Of a DNA stretch of 44,433 nucleotides, positions 27,127 to 38,589 are shown in pieces. The DNA comes from Prevotellaceae bacterium. Its GTDB lineage: Bacteria; Bacteroidota; Bacteroidia; Bacteroidales; Bacteroidaceae. Numbering within the stretch: the stretch's first letter is position 1; the number at the start of each line of letters is the position of its first letter. The stretch lies in assembly GCA_028726625.1 (NCBI GenBank), contig JAQYPT010000057.1, positions 1-44,433 of the forward strand. Direction: 5' to 3'. Under the pieces are notes generated by a model. The model did no database searches and was not told the origin of the DNA. It saw only the letters and a program-made list of their open reading frames with translations. The translations under genes and the position numbers were made by a program.

Positions 27127-27147
27127 ATAATAAAAAATGACAGTTGC

Positions 27148-27178
27148 TTGTTTGTTTCGCAATTTTATGCTAACTTTG
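27148..27178 (+). promoter_or_regulatory. Predicted promoter of pyrG
   Basis: TTG at 27148-27150, a 20-nt spacer and TAACTTTG at 27171-27178 form a good Bacteroidota promoter. The predicted start near 27185 leaves a leader of about 37 nt. Confidence 0.65.
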
Positions 27179-27203
27179 CAACTTGTATTTTTGTGACATT
27201 TAA

Positions 27204-28829
<1,626 letters not shown>

Positions 28830-28836
28830 TCAAGAA

Positions 28837-30732
28837 ATGGATAAAAATACTATTACCGGACTCGTGCTGATGGGTCTACTGCTGATTGGATTCAGCTGGT
28901 GGTCACAACCCTCTTCCGAACAAAAGGCAGAAATGATGCGCCAAGACTCCATTGCTGCGGTCATGAAGCAAAAGGCAGAAACCAACAAAAAGAATGCGGA
29001 AGCCAAACATTTGGCTGAACAGAAAGCTAAGCAAGAAGCTGACACCACGGCTCTTTTCCATGAAGCCTTGCAAGGTGAAGCCCAGGAGATTGTTTTGAAA
29101 AACGAGAAACTGCAACTTACTTTGAACACCAAAGGAGGAACAGTCACCAAAGCTATTATTAAGGGATTCAAGGACAAAGAAGGAAATAAGGATGTAACGT
29201 TGCTGGATGAAAATGTTCATCAGTTGAACTTCACCCTATCCACCAAAGACGACAACATCGCTACTCAAGACCTTTTCTTCCAACCTTCGGCACAGACAGA
29301 CTCCACCGTTACGCTCACAGCCAATGCGGGTCAGGGAAAGTCTATGGTGCTGACTTATAAATTAGGACCAAACTATCTCCTGCACATGTCCATGCAAGTG
29401 ATGGGCATGAACGGTCTTTTTGCGCCAGATACAAAAGTGATGAACGTGAACTGGAAAGACAAATGCAGACAACAGGAGAAGGGTTTTACGTTTGAAAATC
29501 GCTATTCAACGCTTACCTATCACAAGGCAGATGGTGGCACAGACAAGCTCAGTGAAACTTCAGAGAAGGTAGATGAGCAGATTGACAAGAAGATTGACTG
29601 GGTTGCTTTCAAGAACCAGTTCTTCTCAGCTGTGATGATTGCCAAGCACAACTTTAACAATGGTGCCTTGTTGACCAGCATTCCTCAACAGAAAGGCAGT
29701 GGCTTCTTGAAAGAATATGAAGCGAAATTGAAGACCTTCTTTGACCCAACTGGGCAAACACCATCTGAATTTGAATTCTATTTCGGCCCAAACGATTTCC
29801 GTTTACTCAACCGAGTTGAACAACAGAGTTCTTTCAATAAAGACCTCGAATTGCAGAGATTGGTATATCTTGGCTGGCCATTGTTCCGCATTATCAACCG
29901 TTGGTTTACTATCTATGTATTCGATTGGCTGTCAAAATGGTTCCCCATGGGCGTCGTACTCATCTTAATTACCTTATTATTAAAGGTCATTACCTTCCCA
30001 ATGGTTAAGAAGAGCTACATGAGTTCGGCCAAGATGCGTGTCTTAAAACCAAAACTCGAGGCTGCCACGGCTCAATATAACAAGCCAGAAGACCAGATGC
30101 AGAAGCAACAAGCCATGATGGCAGAATATTCTAAATATGGTGTGAGTCCGCTTTCGGGCTGCCTCCCAATGCTCATTCAGATGCCTATCTGGATTGCCAT
30201 GTTCAACTTTGTGCCAAACGCTATTCAACTACGTGGAGAAAGTTTCCTTTGGATTAACGACTTGAGTACATACGATCCAGTGATTGAATGGAACAGAAAC
30301 ATTTGGCTCATTGGTGATCACCTGTCACTGACCTGTATTCTTTTCTGTGTGGCCAACGTGCTCTATAGCTGGATGACCATGCGCCAACAGCGCGATCAGA
30401 TGGTGGGACAGCAGGCTGAACAAATGAAGATGATGCAATGGATGATGTATCTCATGCCGGTGATGTTCTTCTTCATGTTCAACGACTACTCATCAGGTCT
30501 TAACTTCTATTACTTTGTTTCACTGTTCTTCAGTGCAGCCATCATGTGGACTTTGCGTAAGACGACCAACGATGAGAAGCTGCTCAAGATTCTCGAAGCA
30601 AGATATGAAGAGAACAAAGCAAACCCAAAGAAGCTAAGTGGCATGGCAGCTCGTTTGCAAGCCATGCAGGAACAACAGCAAGCCATGCAACGCAAAAGAG
30701 AAGAACTCGAAAGAAAAAAACGTAAACTATAA
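28837..30732 (+). CDS. yidC: Membrane protein insertase YidC
   Basis: A 631-residue inner-membrane insertase/chaperone. One N-terminal helix (GLVLMGLLLIGFSWW) is followed by a charged coiled stretch and a large periplasmic beta domain (about 80-340). The conserved C-terminal 60-kDa domain follows, with MGVVLILITLLLKVITFPM, the SPLSGCLPMLIQMPIW segment, later helices and a very basic tail (REELERKKRKL) that may bind ribosomes. This is the large two-domain form expected in Gram-negatives. It lies 7 nt after pyrG and 5 nt before the peptidase gene. Confidence 0.95.
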   Translation: MDKNTITGLVLMGLLLIGFSWWSQPSSEQKAEMMRQDSIAAVMKQKAETNKKNAEAKHLAEQKAKQEADTTALFHEALQGEAQEIVLKNEKLQLTLNTKGGTVTKAIIKGFKDKEGNKDVTLLDENVHQLNFTLSTKDDNIATQDLFFQPSAQTDSTVTLTANAGQGKSMVLTYKLGPNYLLHMSMQVMGMNGLFAPDTKVMNVNWKDKCRQQEKGFTFENRYSTLTYHKADGGTDKLSETSEKVDEQIDKKIDWVAFKNQFFSAVMIAKHNFNNGALLTSIPQQKGSGFLKEYEAKLKTFFDPTGQTPSEFEFYFGPNDFRLLNRVEQQSSFNKDLELQRLVYLGWPLFRIINRWFTIYVFDWLSKWFPMGVVLILITLLLKVITFPMVKKSYMSSAKMRVLKPKLEAATAQYNKPEDQMQKQQAMMAEYSKYGVSPLSGCLPMLIQMPIWIAMFNFVPNAIQLRGESFLWINDLSTYDPVIEWNRNIWLIGDHLSLTCILFCVANVLYSWMTMRQQRDQMVGQQAEQMKMMQWMMYLMPVMFFFMFNDYSSGLNFYYFVSLFFSAAIMWTLRKTTNDEKLLKILEARYEENKANPKKLSGMAARLQAMQEQQQAMQRKREELERKKRKL

Positions 30733-30737
30733 TAGGG

Positions 30738-32906
30738 ATGAAAAAAACAACACTCCTTTTAGCAACTGTCGCCCTCATCTTTGGCGGCAGTTTTGCAAAT
30801 GCACAGAACACCGTGAAAGATCAAAACGCAACATTCAAAGTGGGCAGTGACCTCATGACACCAGAAGCCTTATGGGCCATGGGACGCATTGGTGGTGCCA
30901 CAGCTTCACCAGACGGTAAACAAGTTGTCTACCAAGTAGGCTACTACAGTGTGAAACAAAACAAAAGTCAGCAGATGCTGTTCGTCATGGACGCAGACGG
31001 AAAAAACAAACGTCAGCTCACAACAGGACAGCAAAGCGAGACAGATGGCGCATGGATTGAGCAGGGACGACGAATAGCTTTCCTCACAGGAGGCCAGCTT
31101 TGGTCAATGAATGCCGACGGAAGTGACCGAAAACAGCTCACAAACAGCAGCGTGGACATTGAGGGATTCAAGTTTTCACCAGACGAAAGAAAAGTCATCC
31201 TCATCAAGTCACTTCCCTATCACGGCACCATTCAAGCCAATCCTGCCGACCTGCCACTGGCTACAGGACGACTTGCTACTGACATGAACTACCGCCATTG
31301 GGACCACTATGTTGAAACAATCGCACACCCTTTCGTGGCAGACTTTGATGGTTCAAGCATCAATGAAGGCGTAGACGTTTTACAAGGCGAGCCTTTCGAG
31401 TGCCCAACCGCTCCTTTCGGAGGAACTGAACAACTTGCTTGGAGTCCTGATTCTAAGTCCATTGCTTACACTTGTCGTAAGAAAGAAGGTGTACAATACG
31501 CCATTTCCACCGATACAGACATCTACTTATATGATGTTTCTACAGGCAAAACCAAAAACCTTTGCAAGCCATCTGGCTACAAAGAACCTGCCATCGATGC
31601 CACAAAATCGATGAAGAATCAATCGGTGAATCATCAACCGGGCGACATGAATGTAGGTTACGACACCAATCCTCAGTTCTCTTCGAACGGCAAATACATT
31701 GCTTGGCAGAGCATGGCGCACAATGGTTATGAGAGCGACTGCAACCGCTTGTGCGTCTATACCCTTGCGGATGGAACGAAAAACTATGTCACCGAGCAGT
31801 TTGACAGCAATGTTGACGCATATTGCTGGGGCAATGACAACAACACCTTTTACTTCATTGGCGTATGGCATGGCAAGACGCATGTCTATCAAACCAACCT
31901 GAAAGGCCAAATCAAACAACTCACTGACGGACAATACGACTACGGTAGTTTGCAGCTGTTGGGCCGTAAGGGACAGCTACTCGTTACGCGTCACTCGTTG
32001 TCACATCCAGATGATTTGTTCGTTCTCACTCCTTCAAAAAAGGAGAAGCGTTCACAAGTGACACAAATAACAGATGAAAACAAACATATCTTTGATCAAT
32101 TGGCCATTGGAAAAGTTGAAGAGCGTTGGACAAAGACAACAGATGGCAAAGACATGCTCAGCTGGATAGTTCTTCCCCCACACTTCGATGCCAACAAGAA
32201 ATACCCTACTCTGCTGTTCTGTGAAGGTGGTCCTCAAAGCCCAGTCAGTCAGTTCTGGAGCTATAGATGGAACTTACAAATCATGGCAGCACACGGATAT
32301 ATCGTTGTTGCGCCCAACCGTCGTGGCCTTCCGGGCTTCGGTTCGGCATGGAACGAAGAGATTTCTGGCGATTGGACAGGACAATGCATGAACGATTATC
32401 TATCGGCCATCGACGACGCAGCAAACAATCTTCCCTACGTTGACAAAGACCGATTGGGAGCTGTTGGTGCCTCTTTCGGTGGATTCTCGGTTTATTATCT
32501 TGCCGGTCATCATGACAAACGATTCAAATGTTTCATCTCTCACGATGGCGCATTCAACCTTGAGAGCATGTACACTGACACCGAAGAGGCCTGGTTCTCC
32601 AACTGGGAATACGAAGATGCTTATTGGAACAAAGACCAAACAGCCAATGCAAAGCGCACATACCAAAACAGTCCACATCAGTTTGTTGACAAATGGGACA
32701 CGCCTATCCTCTGCATACATGGTGAAAAGGATTATCGCATCAACGCCAATCAGGGCATGGGAGCCTTCAATGCTGCCCGTTTGCGCGGCATACCAGCCGA
32801 ACTACTCATCTTCCCCGATGAGAACCACTGGGTGCTGAAACCGCAAAACGGCATTCTTTGGCAGCGCACTTTCTTCAACTGGTTAGACCGCTGGCTGAAG
32901 AAATAA
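30738..32906 (+). CDS. S9-family serine peptidase, dipeptidyl-peptidase 5-like
   Basis: A 722-residue exported peptidase with a signal peptide (MKKTTLLLATVALIFGGSFANA). Residues about 45-440 contain WD40/TolB-like repeats forming a beta-propeller (SPDGKQVVYQVG, WSPDSKSIAYTC). The C-terminal alpha/beta hydrolase has the triad Ser579 (GASFGGF), Asp665 (GEKDYR) and His697 (ENHW). It resembles S9C enzymes such as DPP5 that release dipeptides in the periplasm. It follows yidC by 5 nt. Confidence 0.87.
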   Translation: MKKTTLLLATVALIFGGSFANAQNTVKDQNATFKVGSDLMTPEALWAMGRIGGATASPDGKQVVYQVGYYSVKQNKSQQMLFVMDADGKNKRQLTTGQQSETDGAWIEQGRRIAFLTGGQLWSMNADGSDRKQLTNSSVDIEGFKFSPDERKVILIKSLPYHGTIQANPADLPLATGRLATDMNYRHWDHYVETIAHPFVADFDGSSINEGVDVLQGEPFECPTAPFGGTEQLAWSPDSKSIAYTCRKKEGVQYAISTDTDIYLYDVSTGKTKNLCKPSGYKEPAIDATKSMKNQSVNHQPGDMNVGYDTNPQFSSNGKYIAWQSMAHNGYESDCNRLCVYTLADGTKNYVTEQFDSNVDAYCWGNDNNTFYFIGVWHGKTHVYQTNLKGQIKQLTDGQYDYGSLQLLGRKGQLLVTRHSLSHPDDLFVLTPSKKEKRSQVTQITDENKHIFDQLAIGKVEERWTKTTDGKDMLSWIVLPPHFDANKKYPTLLFCEGGPQSPVSQFWSYRWNLQIMAAHGYIVVAPNRRGLPGFGSAWNEEISGDWTGQCMNDYLSAIDDAANNLPYVDKDRLGAVGASFGGFSVYYLAGHHDKRFKCFISHDGAFNLESMYTDTEEAWFSNWEYEDAYWNKDQTANAKRTYQNSPHQFVDKWDTPILCIHGEKDYRINANQGMGAFNAARLRGIPAELLIFPDENHWVLKPQNGILWQRTFFNWLDRWLKK

Positions 32907-32972
32907 TGCCCTTATGCCAAACCCGTCAACTAAAAAAAACTTTAAAACTCAATAACTTAAAAACTCACGATA

Positions 32973-34388
32973 ATGGTTGAAACATTTCAAAAGAAACTGA
33001 GCGACTCTCCAGCATGGCGTTGGACAGCCCTCGTATTACTGGCATCGGCAATGTTCTTTGCCTACATCTTCGTTGACATTCTGTCGCCTTTACAAGAATT
33101 TTTACAGACCCAACACGGCTGGGATCCTATAGCCTACGGCCGTTTTGCGGGTTCTGAACCATTCCTGAACGTATTTGTATTCTTCCTGATTTTCGCAGGT
33201 ATCATCCTGGATAAAATGGGGGTGCGCTTCACAGCCATCCTTTCAGGCGCCGTCATGGTGGTTGGTGCTTCCATCAACTATTACGCCCTGACAGAAGGGT
33301 TCGAAGCAAGCAGTCTGAAAGTATGGTTTGATAACAATTTGAACCTACCCCTCTCGGCCTGGAATGTTACACCATTTTATGATGGCATGCCAGCCTCAGC
33401 CAAACTATCAGCCATCGGATTCATGATTTTCGGTTGTGGTGCTGAAATGGCTGGTATCACGGTTTCGCGTGGTATCGTGAAGTGGTTTAAGGGTAAAGAA
33501 ATGGCATTGGCCATGGGCATCGAAATGGCTATTGCCCGTGTGGGTGTCGCCGTGGTAGTCATTGCTTCGCCAGCCATCGCCTCTATCCATCCAATCGACG
33601 TTTCACGGCCAGTCGCTTACGAGCTTCTTCTGTTGATTATTGGTTTGATATGCTTTATTGTTTATGGTTTCATGGACAAGAAGTTGGATGCACAAGGCGT
33701 GGAAGAAGAGAAAGATGATCCATTCAAAGTGTCAGATATTGGAAAGATATTATCACTGAAAATGTTCTGGATTGTGGCTCTACTCTGTGTACTTTACTAT
33801 TCAGCCATCTTCCCTTTCCAAAAATACGCCATCAACATGTTGCAATGCAACCTTAACTTTACAGCCGAACAAGCCGGTATGGTGTTCTTTGTATTTCCAT
33901 TAGGTGCCGCTGCCGTCACTCCTTTCTTAGGCAATTTCCTCGACCGCAAAGGCAAAGGAGCATCCATGCTCATCTTAGGCGCCATGCTCATGGTGATATG
34001 CCACCTTGTGTTTGCGTTCGTCGTACCAGCCACACAAAGCGTTATCATCACCTACGCCGCCATCATCTTGTTAGGCATTTCGTTCTCATTGGTTCCGGCT
34101 GCGCTATGGCCTTCTGTTCCAAAGCTGATTGATGACAAACTCATTGGTTCGGCATACGCATTGATTTTCTGGATTCAGAACATCGGTCTTTACGCCTTCC
34201 CAATGATCATTGGTTCTGTGTTGCGTTCATCCAACCCTGGTGTTACCGACCCATTGAAGTACAACTACACCGTACCTATGTTGGTATTCGCCTCCTTGGG
34301 CGTGATTGCGCTTATCTTGGGATTCCTGTTGAAAGCCCTTGACAAGAAGAAAGGCTATGGATTGGAAGAACCAAACATTCAAAAGTAG
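32973..34388 (+). CDS. MFS transporter
   Basis: A 471-residue inner-membrane protein with about twelve helices in two halves joined by a charged loop (KKLDAQGVEEEKDDPFK). It has the loop 2-3 region ILDKMGVRF and, in the second half, FLDRKGKGASM, both typical of MFS carriers. The start MVETFQKKLSDSPAWRW is consistent with related nitrate/oxalate-type MFS proteins, but the substrate cannot be assigned. It starts 66 nt after the peptidase gene and is followed by a bidirectional terminator. Confidence 0.85.
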   Translation: MVETFQKKLSDSPAWRWTALVLLASAMFFAYIFVDILSPLQEFLQTQHGWDPIAYGRFAGSEPFLNVFVFFLIFAGIILDKMGVRFTAILSGAVMVVGASINYYALTEGFEASSLKVWFDNNLNLPLSAWNVTPFYDGMPASAKLSAIGFMIFGCGAEMAGITVSRGIVKWFKGKEMALAMGIEMAIARVGVAVVVIASPAIASIHPIDVSRPVAYELLLLIIGLICFIVYGFMDKKLDAQGVEEEKDDPFKVSDIGKILSLKMFWIVALLCVLYYSAIFPFQKYAINMLQCNLNFTAEQAGMVFFVFPLGAAAVTPFLGNFLDRKGKGASMLILGAMLMVICHLVFAFVVPATQSVIITYAAIILLGISFSLVPAALWPSVPKLIDDKLIGSAYALIFWIQNIGLYAFPMIIGSVLRSSNPGVTDPLKYNYTVPMLVFASLGVIALILGFLLKALDKKKGYGLEEPNIQK

Positions 34389-34470
34389 GCGAGACATCGC
34401 TGGGCAAGTACGAAACGCTTGCCCATGCGCATGATATCAATTAGTCCCCCTTACCTCAACCCACCTGTAA

Positions 34471-34508
34471 CAAGAAGGGCTCAACTTATTACAGTTGAGC
34501 CCTTCTTG
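34471..34508. terminator. Bidirectional terminator
   Basis: A perfect 16-bp stem, CAAGAAGGGCTCAACT (34471-34486) and AGTTGAGCCCTTCTTG (34493-34508), has a 6-nt loop. It lies between the convergent MFS (plus) and OmpP1-like (minus) genes, so it may end both transcripts. T-rich tails are short. Confidence 0.8.
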
Positions 34509-34529
34509 GTATATAAATGGTTGCTTGTA

Positions 34530-36182
34530 TCAGAAGCGATAGCCCAGAGTGAGCAACAGCTGGTGGCGCTTGTTGCTAACGCTTACCGCATCGGCATAGT
34601 TGTCAATTTTATCCATTTGCAACTTTTTTGTCGCCGTATTTATATAATAATAGTCTCCATAAGCATCCATAAAAGGATGGAAGTCACCGTGTTGAGCACT
34701 ATACTGGTATGCCAAATCAATGTTAAAATTCTTCATTTGATAGCCTACACCCAACGTAAAACGGTTTGTCGAATCCCAGTTGACATAATCAGTAGCTGTG
34801 CTATAATTAGAGCCATACGAATCTACAGTGCCATCTTTGAAGGCATTTGTTTGATACATGGGTGATATATAATTATATCCTGCACGCAAAGCTAAATTGT
34901 TGACAGGTCTAAATTCAGCACCTAATTTTACTGTAGAGACACCCTTTAGCGTCTGCTTCGTATGCTCATTCATGTTTGTATCGTTACTACTGGTTTCATA
35001 ATAGGAATCCGTGTACCAGTCGTACTCACCACCTTCGTTAACACGTGTCTTCATACTTCCATAATCGGTAAAATTATAACTTGCCCCCAAAGCCAAATAA
35101 TTACCAACCGTATGACCAAAACTGATACCGAAGTTCCAAGGTGTCAAAATCTTAAAGCTATAAGATGCGTTCGTTTTTCCGCCAGTATAGCCATTCTGTA
35201 TTGATTGTGAAGAGCCAAAGTTGTGCCTTATATAAGCACTCGTGTTGGTAGTCAAGTTGTAAAACGTAGGAGAAGCCAAAGACAAACCAATACGGAAAGG
35301 GCTGTTCTCAATCGGCAGGAAGATAGCACCTAATTTAAAATCTACTCCCAAACCTGTTATGGTCTTTTCGTCATGAACCATCAAGGCTGTCAGTGGTTTG
35401 TTGGATATATCCACCAAATTCTCGACATACTCGCCAGTTCCCGTGTAATGTACATCATGAAAACCAATGGTTCCACCCAAATAGAAACGAGGACTAATGG
35501 CACCACTCATACTTAAATCGTAATTGCCAATGTAGCCTGTATGAGCTCGTTGCATATCATAGCCTGTGGCTGTACTGTATGTAACGGCGTTGTTACGATC
35601 CACCATTAGGTTGTTATAGTATAGATTGTCCAATTGCGAGGTGAAAGGATGAGTACCGCGAATCATCCCATTCTCCGTTTTTTCCAAATTAAAGATAGAA
35701 GAACCGTCTTCTGCTCTGCGTCCATAAATGGCTTTTAAGAACGACAAAGTATTTTGTGAAGCATTCTTTAAGTCACCTACAGCAGATAAAATGTAATCGA
35801 AATTCCGGCTTTTGTGATAGTTCACCGCAAAATTAAATCCATTGTTATCGCCTCTTGGATTACGCATCACATAAACAAATCCCACCTGATCAAAGCTTGC
35901 ATTCGTAGGCTTGCCCTGCTGAAAAGCAGAGACACCCGGTTGCGACACGAAGCCAAACGACACATCTGTACGTGATTTGCTTATAAATCCCAAACCTGCG
36001 GGGTTAGAACTTATCACCGAAATGTCCGCTCCCAAAGCGTCTAACGCCCCACCCATACCCACATAACGTGCAGTACCATTTAGGTCGTTATCTATCAATT
36101 TTGTATTCTCATAAGTCTCTTGCGCACCTATTGTTGCAGTTCCCAACAACAATAATGCAGACAGTATATATTTATTTTTCAT
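34530..36182 (-). CDS. OmpP1/FadL/TodX-like outer-membrane transport protein
   Basis: A 550-residue protein with signal peptide MKNKYILSALLLLGTATIGA. The mature N-terminus has TARYVGMGGALDALGADISV and ISSNPAGLGF, typical of FadL/PorV-like Bacteroidota barrels (often annotated as hemin receptors). Alternating aromatic strands end with LLLTLGYRF, a barrel C-terminus. ATG at 36182 is chosen over 36206 because it gives a clean signal peptide. It lies 48 nt after the Tyr/Trp-rich gene. Likely uptake of hydrophobic compounds; substrate unknown. Confidence 0.8.
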   Translation of the reverse strand: MKNKYILSALLLLGTATIGAQETYENTKLIDNDLNGTARYVGMGGALDALGADISVISSNPAGLGFISKSRTDVSFGFVSQPGVSAFQQGKPTNASFDQVGFVYVMRNPRGDNNGFNFAVNYHKSRNFDYILSAVGDLKNASQNTLSFLKAIYGRRAEDGSSIFNLEKTENGMIRGTHPFTSQLDNLYYNNLMVDRNNAVTYSTATGYDMQRAHTGYIGNYDLSMSGAISPRFYLGGTIGFHDVHYTGTGEYVENLVDISNKPLTALMVHDEKTITGLGVDFKLGAIFLPIENSPFRIGLSLASPTFYNLTTNTSAYIRHNFGSSQSIQNGYTGGKTNASYSFKILTPWNFGISFGHTVGNYLALGASYNFTDYGSMKTRVNEGGEYDWYTDSYYETSSNDTNMNEHTKQTLKGVSTVKLGAEFRPVNNLALRAGYNYISPMYQTNAFKDGTVDSYGSNYSTATDYVNWDSTNRFTLGVGYQMKNFNIDLAYQYSAQHGDFHPFMDAYGDYYYINTATKKLQMDKIDNYADAVSVSNKRHQLLLTLGYRF

Positions 36183-36230
36183 CTCTATCCTATTATAAAT
36201 ACGCATATCATCTTTTTTATCTCTTTTACA

Positions 36231-37214
36231 TTATCGACGTCCGCCGCCAAAGCTACCACCTCCATGGAATCCACCAGAAGAGCCACGGGCAGGTGTTCCG
36301 CCACCAAACGAGCCACCACCAAACGAACCGCTAGACGATCTTGTTGGACCTTGGAAGGTAGGTGTTGTGTTTCGTCTCCCTGAATTGGTAGGAGAATCAT
36401 GTCTCGAATTTGATCTACGAGAGCCAAAGGTTACCGAGTTGCCTGAAGAATTATACCGGTTGTCATATCCTCGTACATCTCTACCGTAGCGACGGTTACG
36501 ATTTGGCGAGTCATAACCACGTCCATAAGACGAGCGATAGTTGGAGCGATCATAGTAAGTCAGCGTACCCGTGTGTCCTGTTCTATAAACATACCGCACA
36601 GGATAGCCTGCCCATCCATAGTATCTGCTATAATAGTACGGGCTACCCCAACCATATCCATAGTAGCCATACGCATAAGGATAACCATAGCCGCCATACC
36701 AAGAACTGTACCAGGGATCGTAGAACCCAGCATAACCATAATACCATGGGTCATACCACGGATCGTAAAAACCCCAACCAGCACGCCAGTAAGGATAGGC
36801 TCTCCAACGGTAGCTGCTGTAGAACCACGGATTATAATAGCCATCCCAGCGGCTCATGCGACTTGTATATTCAAAGTCATCACCATCGATCATCGTATCA
36901 TAATACTTGCCGACAAAAGTGGTGTCGATGTAGGTAGAGTCGGGATAAACCCCTCTACCCTTCTGAAATTCGATGACATCGTTGCCGCGATTGTCCGTTC
37001 CTATCTTCTGATAGTGACTCCAATACTTACCATGACGATTATATTCGTCTACATCACGGTTGCTGCCACTATAGGTCACTTCACGATTATTCGTTCGCAC
37101 CGTTGACTTCTTAGCGGTAGGCAAGTTAGACGGAAGAATGTACATATCGTCCTGTGCCAACATCTTATAGGGCATCATTCCCAACAATAGGGTGAATAAT
37201 ATGAGCTTTTTCAT
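36231..37214 (-). CDS. Secreted Tyr/Trp- and Gly/Ser-rich low-complexity protein
   Basis: 327 residues. A signal peptide (MKKLILFTLLLGMMPYKMLA) is followed by an ordinary domain (about 20-125). Next comes a Tyr/Trp/Pro/Gly segment (about 125-210) with repeats such as FYDPWYDPWYYGY and FYDPWYSSWYGGYG. The end is an Arg/Ser/Asn tail closing with several SFGGG units. The family is not recognised. It is probably surface-exposed or periplasmic and co-transcribed with the OmpP1-like gene 48 nt downstream. ATG at 37214 is chosen because the alternative at 37247 lies too close to the promoter. Confidence 0.75.
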   Translation of the reverse strand: MKKLILFTLLLGMMPYKMLAQDDMYILPSNLPTAKKSTVRTNNREVTYSGSNRDVDEYNRHGKYWSHYQKIGTDNRGNDVIEFQKGRGVYPDSTYIDTTFVGKYYDTMIDGDDFEYTSRMSRWDGYYNPWFYSSYRWRAYPYWRAGWGFYDPWYDPWYYGYAGFYDPWYSSWYGGYGYPYAYGYYGYGWGSPYYYSRYYGWAGYPVRYVYRTGHTGTLTYYDRSNYRSSYGRGYDSPNRNRRYGRDVRGYDNRYNSSGNSVTFGSRRSNSRHDSPTNSGRRNTTPTFQGPTRSSSGSFGGGSFGGGTPARGSSGGFHGGGSFGGGRR

Positions 37215-37251
37215 CTTGTTACTCCTTTCTATTATATGCTTTTCCACAATG

Positions 37252-37282
37252 CAAATATATCAAATATGTTTATGCAAATATA
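37252..37282 (-). promoter_or_regulatory. Tandem -7 boxes upstream of the Tyr/Trp-rich gene
   Basis: TATATTTG occurs twice on the minus strand, at 37252-37259 and 37275-37282, both exact TAnnTTTG matches. No clear TTG lies at the usual -33 distance. Which one is used is unclear. Confidence 0.45.
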
Positions 37283-37324
37283 AGGAAATTCCCTAACTAT
37301 GGATAGGTTTTTCCCTATTTTTTA

Positions 37325-37332
37325 TACCTTTG
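37325..37332 (+). promoter_or_regulatory. -7 box of prmA
   Basis: TACCTTTG on the plus strand, 22 nt before the prmA ATG, matches TAnnTTTG. A -33 element is not evident. Confidence 0.45.
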
Positions 37333-37354
37333 TGGCATCTTTTACGTTAAGAAT

Positions 37355-38218
37355 ATGAAATATAAGATAGCAGACTTTAAAATAGCCTGTACGACGGAGC
37401 TTACGCAAATTGCCAAAGACCTGTTACCCGATTTGATGGGTGAAATAGGTTTTGAGTCGTTTGAAGACACTCCCGATGGACTCAAAGGATACATTCCCGC
37501 AGATTTGCTGGACACCAACAGCTTGAAGCAAGTGCTTGACACCTTTCCCGTAGAAGGTGTCAACATCACTTACACGCTTTCCGACTCAGAAGACAAAAAC
37601 TGGAACGAGGCTTGGGAAAACACGGGGTTCGCACCCATCAACATTGACAACCAAGTGCTGGTTTATGATGCAAGGGCTGGGAAGAAACCCGCAGGTGACT
37701 CGCTCATCAACATCGGAATCGAAGCGAAACAAGCCTTTGGCACGGGAACTCACGAATCTACCCGAATGATGATTGGAGCCATGCTACAGCTGTCACTGAA
37801 GGGAAAGCGGGTTTTGGACTGTGGATGCGGCACGGGGATTTTGGGCATTGCTGCTCTTAAACTGGGCGCAGAGGCGGTCGTTGGCTTCGATGTCGACGAG
37901 TGGAGTGTGGAAAACACCCAACACAATGCTGCTATCAATCAGGTTGACAACATCGAGGTTTTCCATGGTGACGCACACGTTTTATCGCATGTGTCGGGGG
38001 TATTTGACGTGGTGTTAGCCAACATCAACCGCAACATTCTTCTGAACGACATGCCCACTTATCTGGAAATGATGAATGCTGGCTCGATATTGATTATCAG
38101 TGGCTTTTATGAGGAGGATGTAAAACTGCTTGACGAAAAAGCCAACTTATTGGGATTAGTAAAGACAAGCCAAAAAACAGATAACCACTGGTGCTGCTTG
38201 ACATTTATCAAACAGTAA
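37355..38218 (+). CDS. prmA: Ribosomal protein L11 methyltransferase
   Basis: A 287-residue SAM-dependent enzyme that methylates ribosomal protein L11. The N-terminal substrate-recognition domain (about 1-100) is followed by FGTGTHESTRMM. SAM motif I is VLDCGCGTGILG at 153-164, followed by VVGFDVDEWSVENTQHNA. The catalytic-loop-like segment VLANINRNILL, the PrmA version of the NPPY-type motif, is present. Length is normal. It is monocistronic, facing the zinc-ribbon cluster. Confidence 0.93.
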   Translation: MKYKIADFKIACTTELTQIAKDLLPDLMGEIGFESFEDTPDGLKGYIPADLLDTNSLKQVLDTFPVEGVNITYTLSDSEDKNWNEAWENTGFAPINIDNQVLVYDARAGKKPAGDSLINIGIEAKQAFGTGTHESTRMMIGAMLQLSLKGKRVLDCGCGTGILGIAALKLGAEAVVGFDVDEWSVENTQHNAAINQVDNIEVFHGDAHVLSHVSGVFDVVLANINRNILLNDMPTYLEMMNAGSILIISGFYEEDVKLLDEKANLLGLVKTSQKTDNHWCCLTFIKQ

Positions 38219-38589
38219 TTATCTAGTCGTCCCTCAAAAATACGCTATCGCATTTTTAATATAAACCTGCGGGATGAATTGGTGGTGAAAATTTAATTTC
38301 CGTTCTACACAACACCATATTATCACATTTTCAATAAGGTACAAAAGAAGCCTCATGGTTCTTTTGAAGTTGAATGCGGCTCAGCTGCAAGCATTACATT
38401 GAAGGAATCTCCGAAGAGTCCCCCGTAGGAGTTCCTCCTTAACCGATGGTCTGCCTTGCAGTGTCCCTATGACAGACTCAATTCCTGGCCAATTGTGGAA
38501 AGTTTGTGCTTTTTGCTCTTGGCGAACCGTGAGTCTGCCCTCTTTTCACTTACTGATATATTATTGACAGGCAAATAGTTAAATATTCT
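38219..38589. other. Convergent intergenic region
   Basis: 371 bp between prmA and the DUF805 gene. An imperfect hairpin AAAAATACG/CGCATTTTT (38236-38257) just after prmA is a weak terminator. CAGACTCA (38473-38480) can pair with TGAGTCTG (38530-38537), or alternatively CAGAC can pair with an upstream GTCTG near 38451. No reading frame looks coding. Confidence 0.4.

Noticed and set aside
36185..36427. 80-codon minus-strand frame inside the Tyr/Trp-rich gene
   Set aside because: It is a shadow of the low-complexity Gly/Ser coding sequence in another frame.
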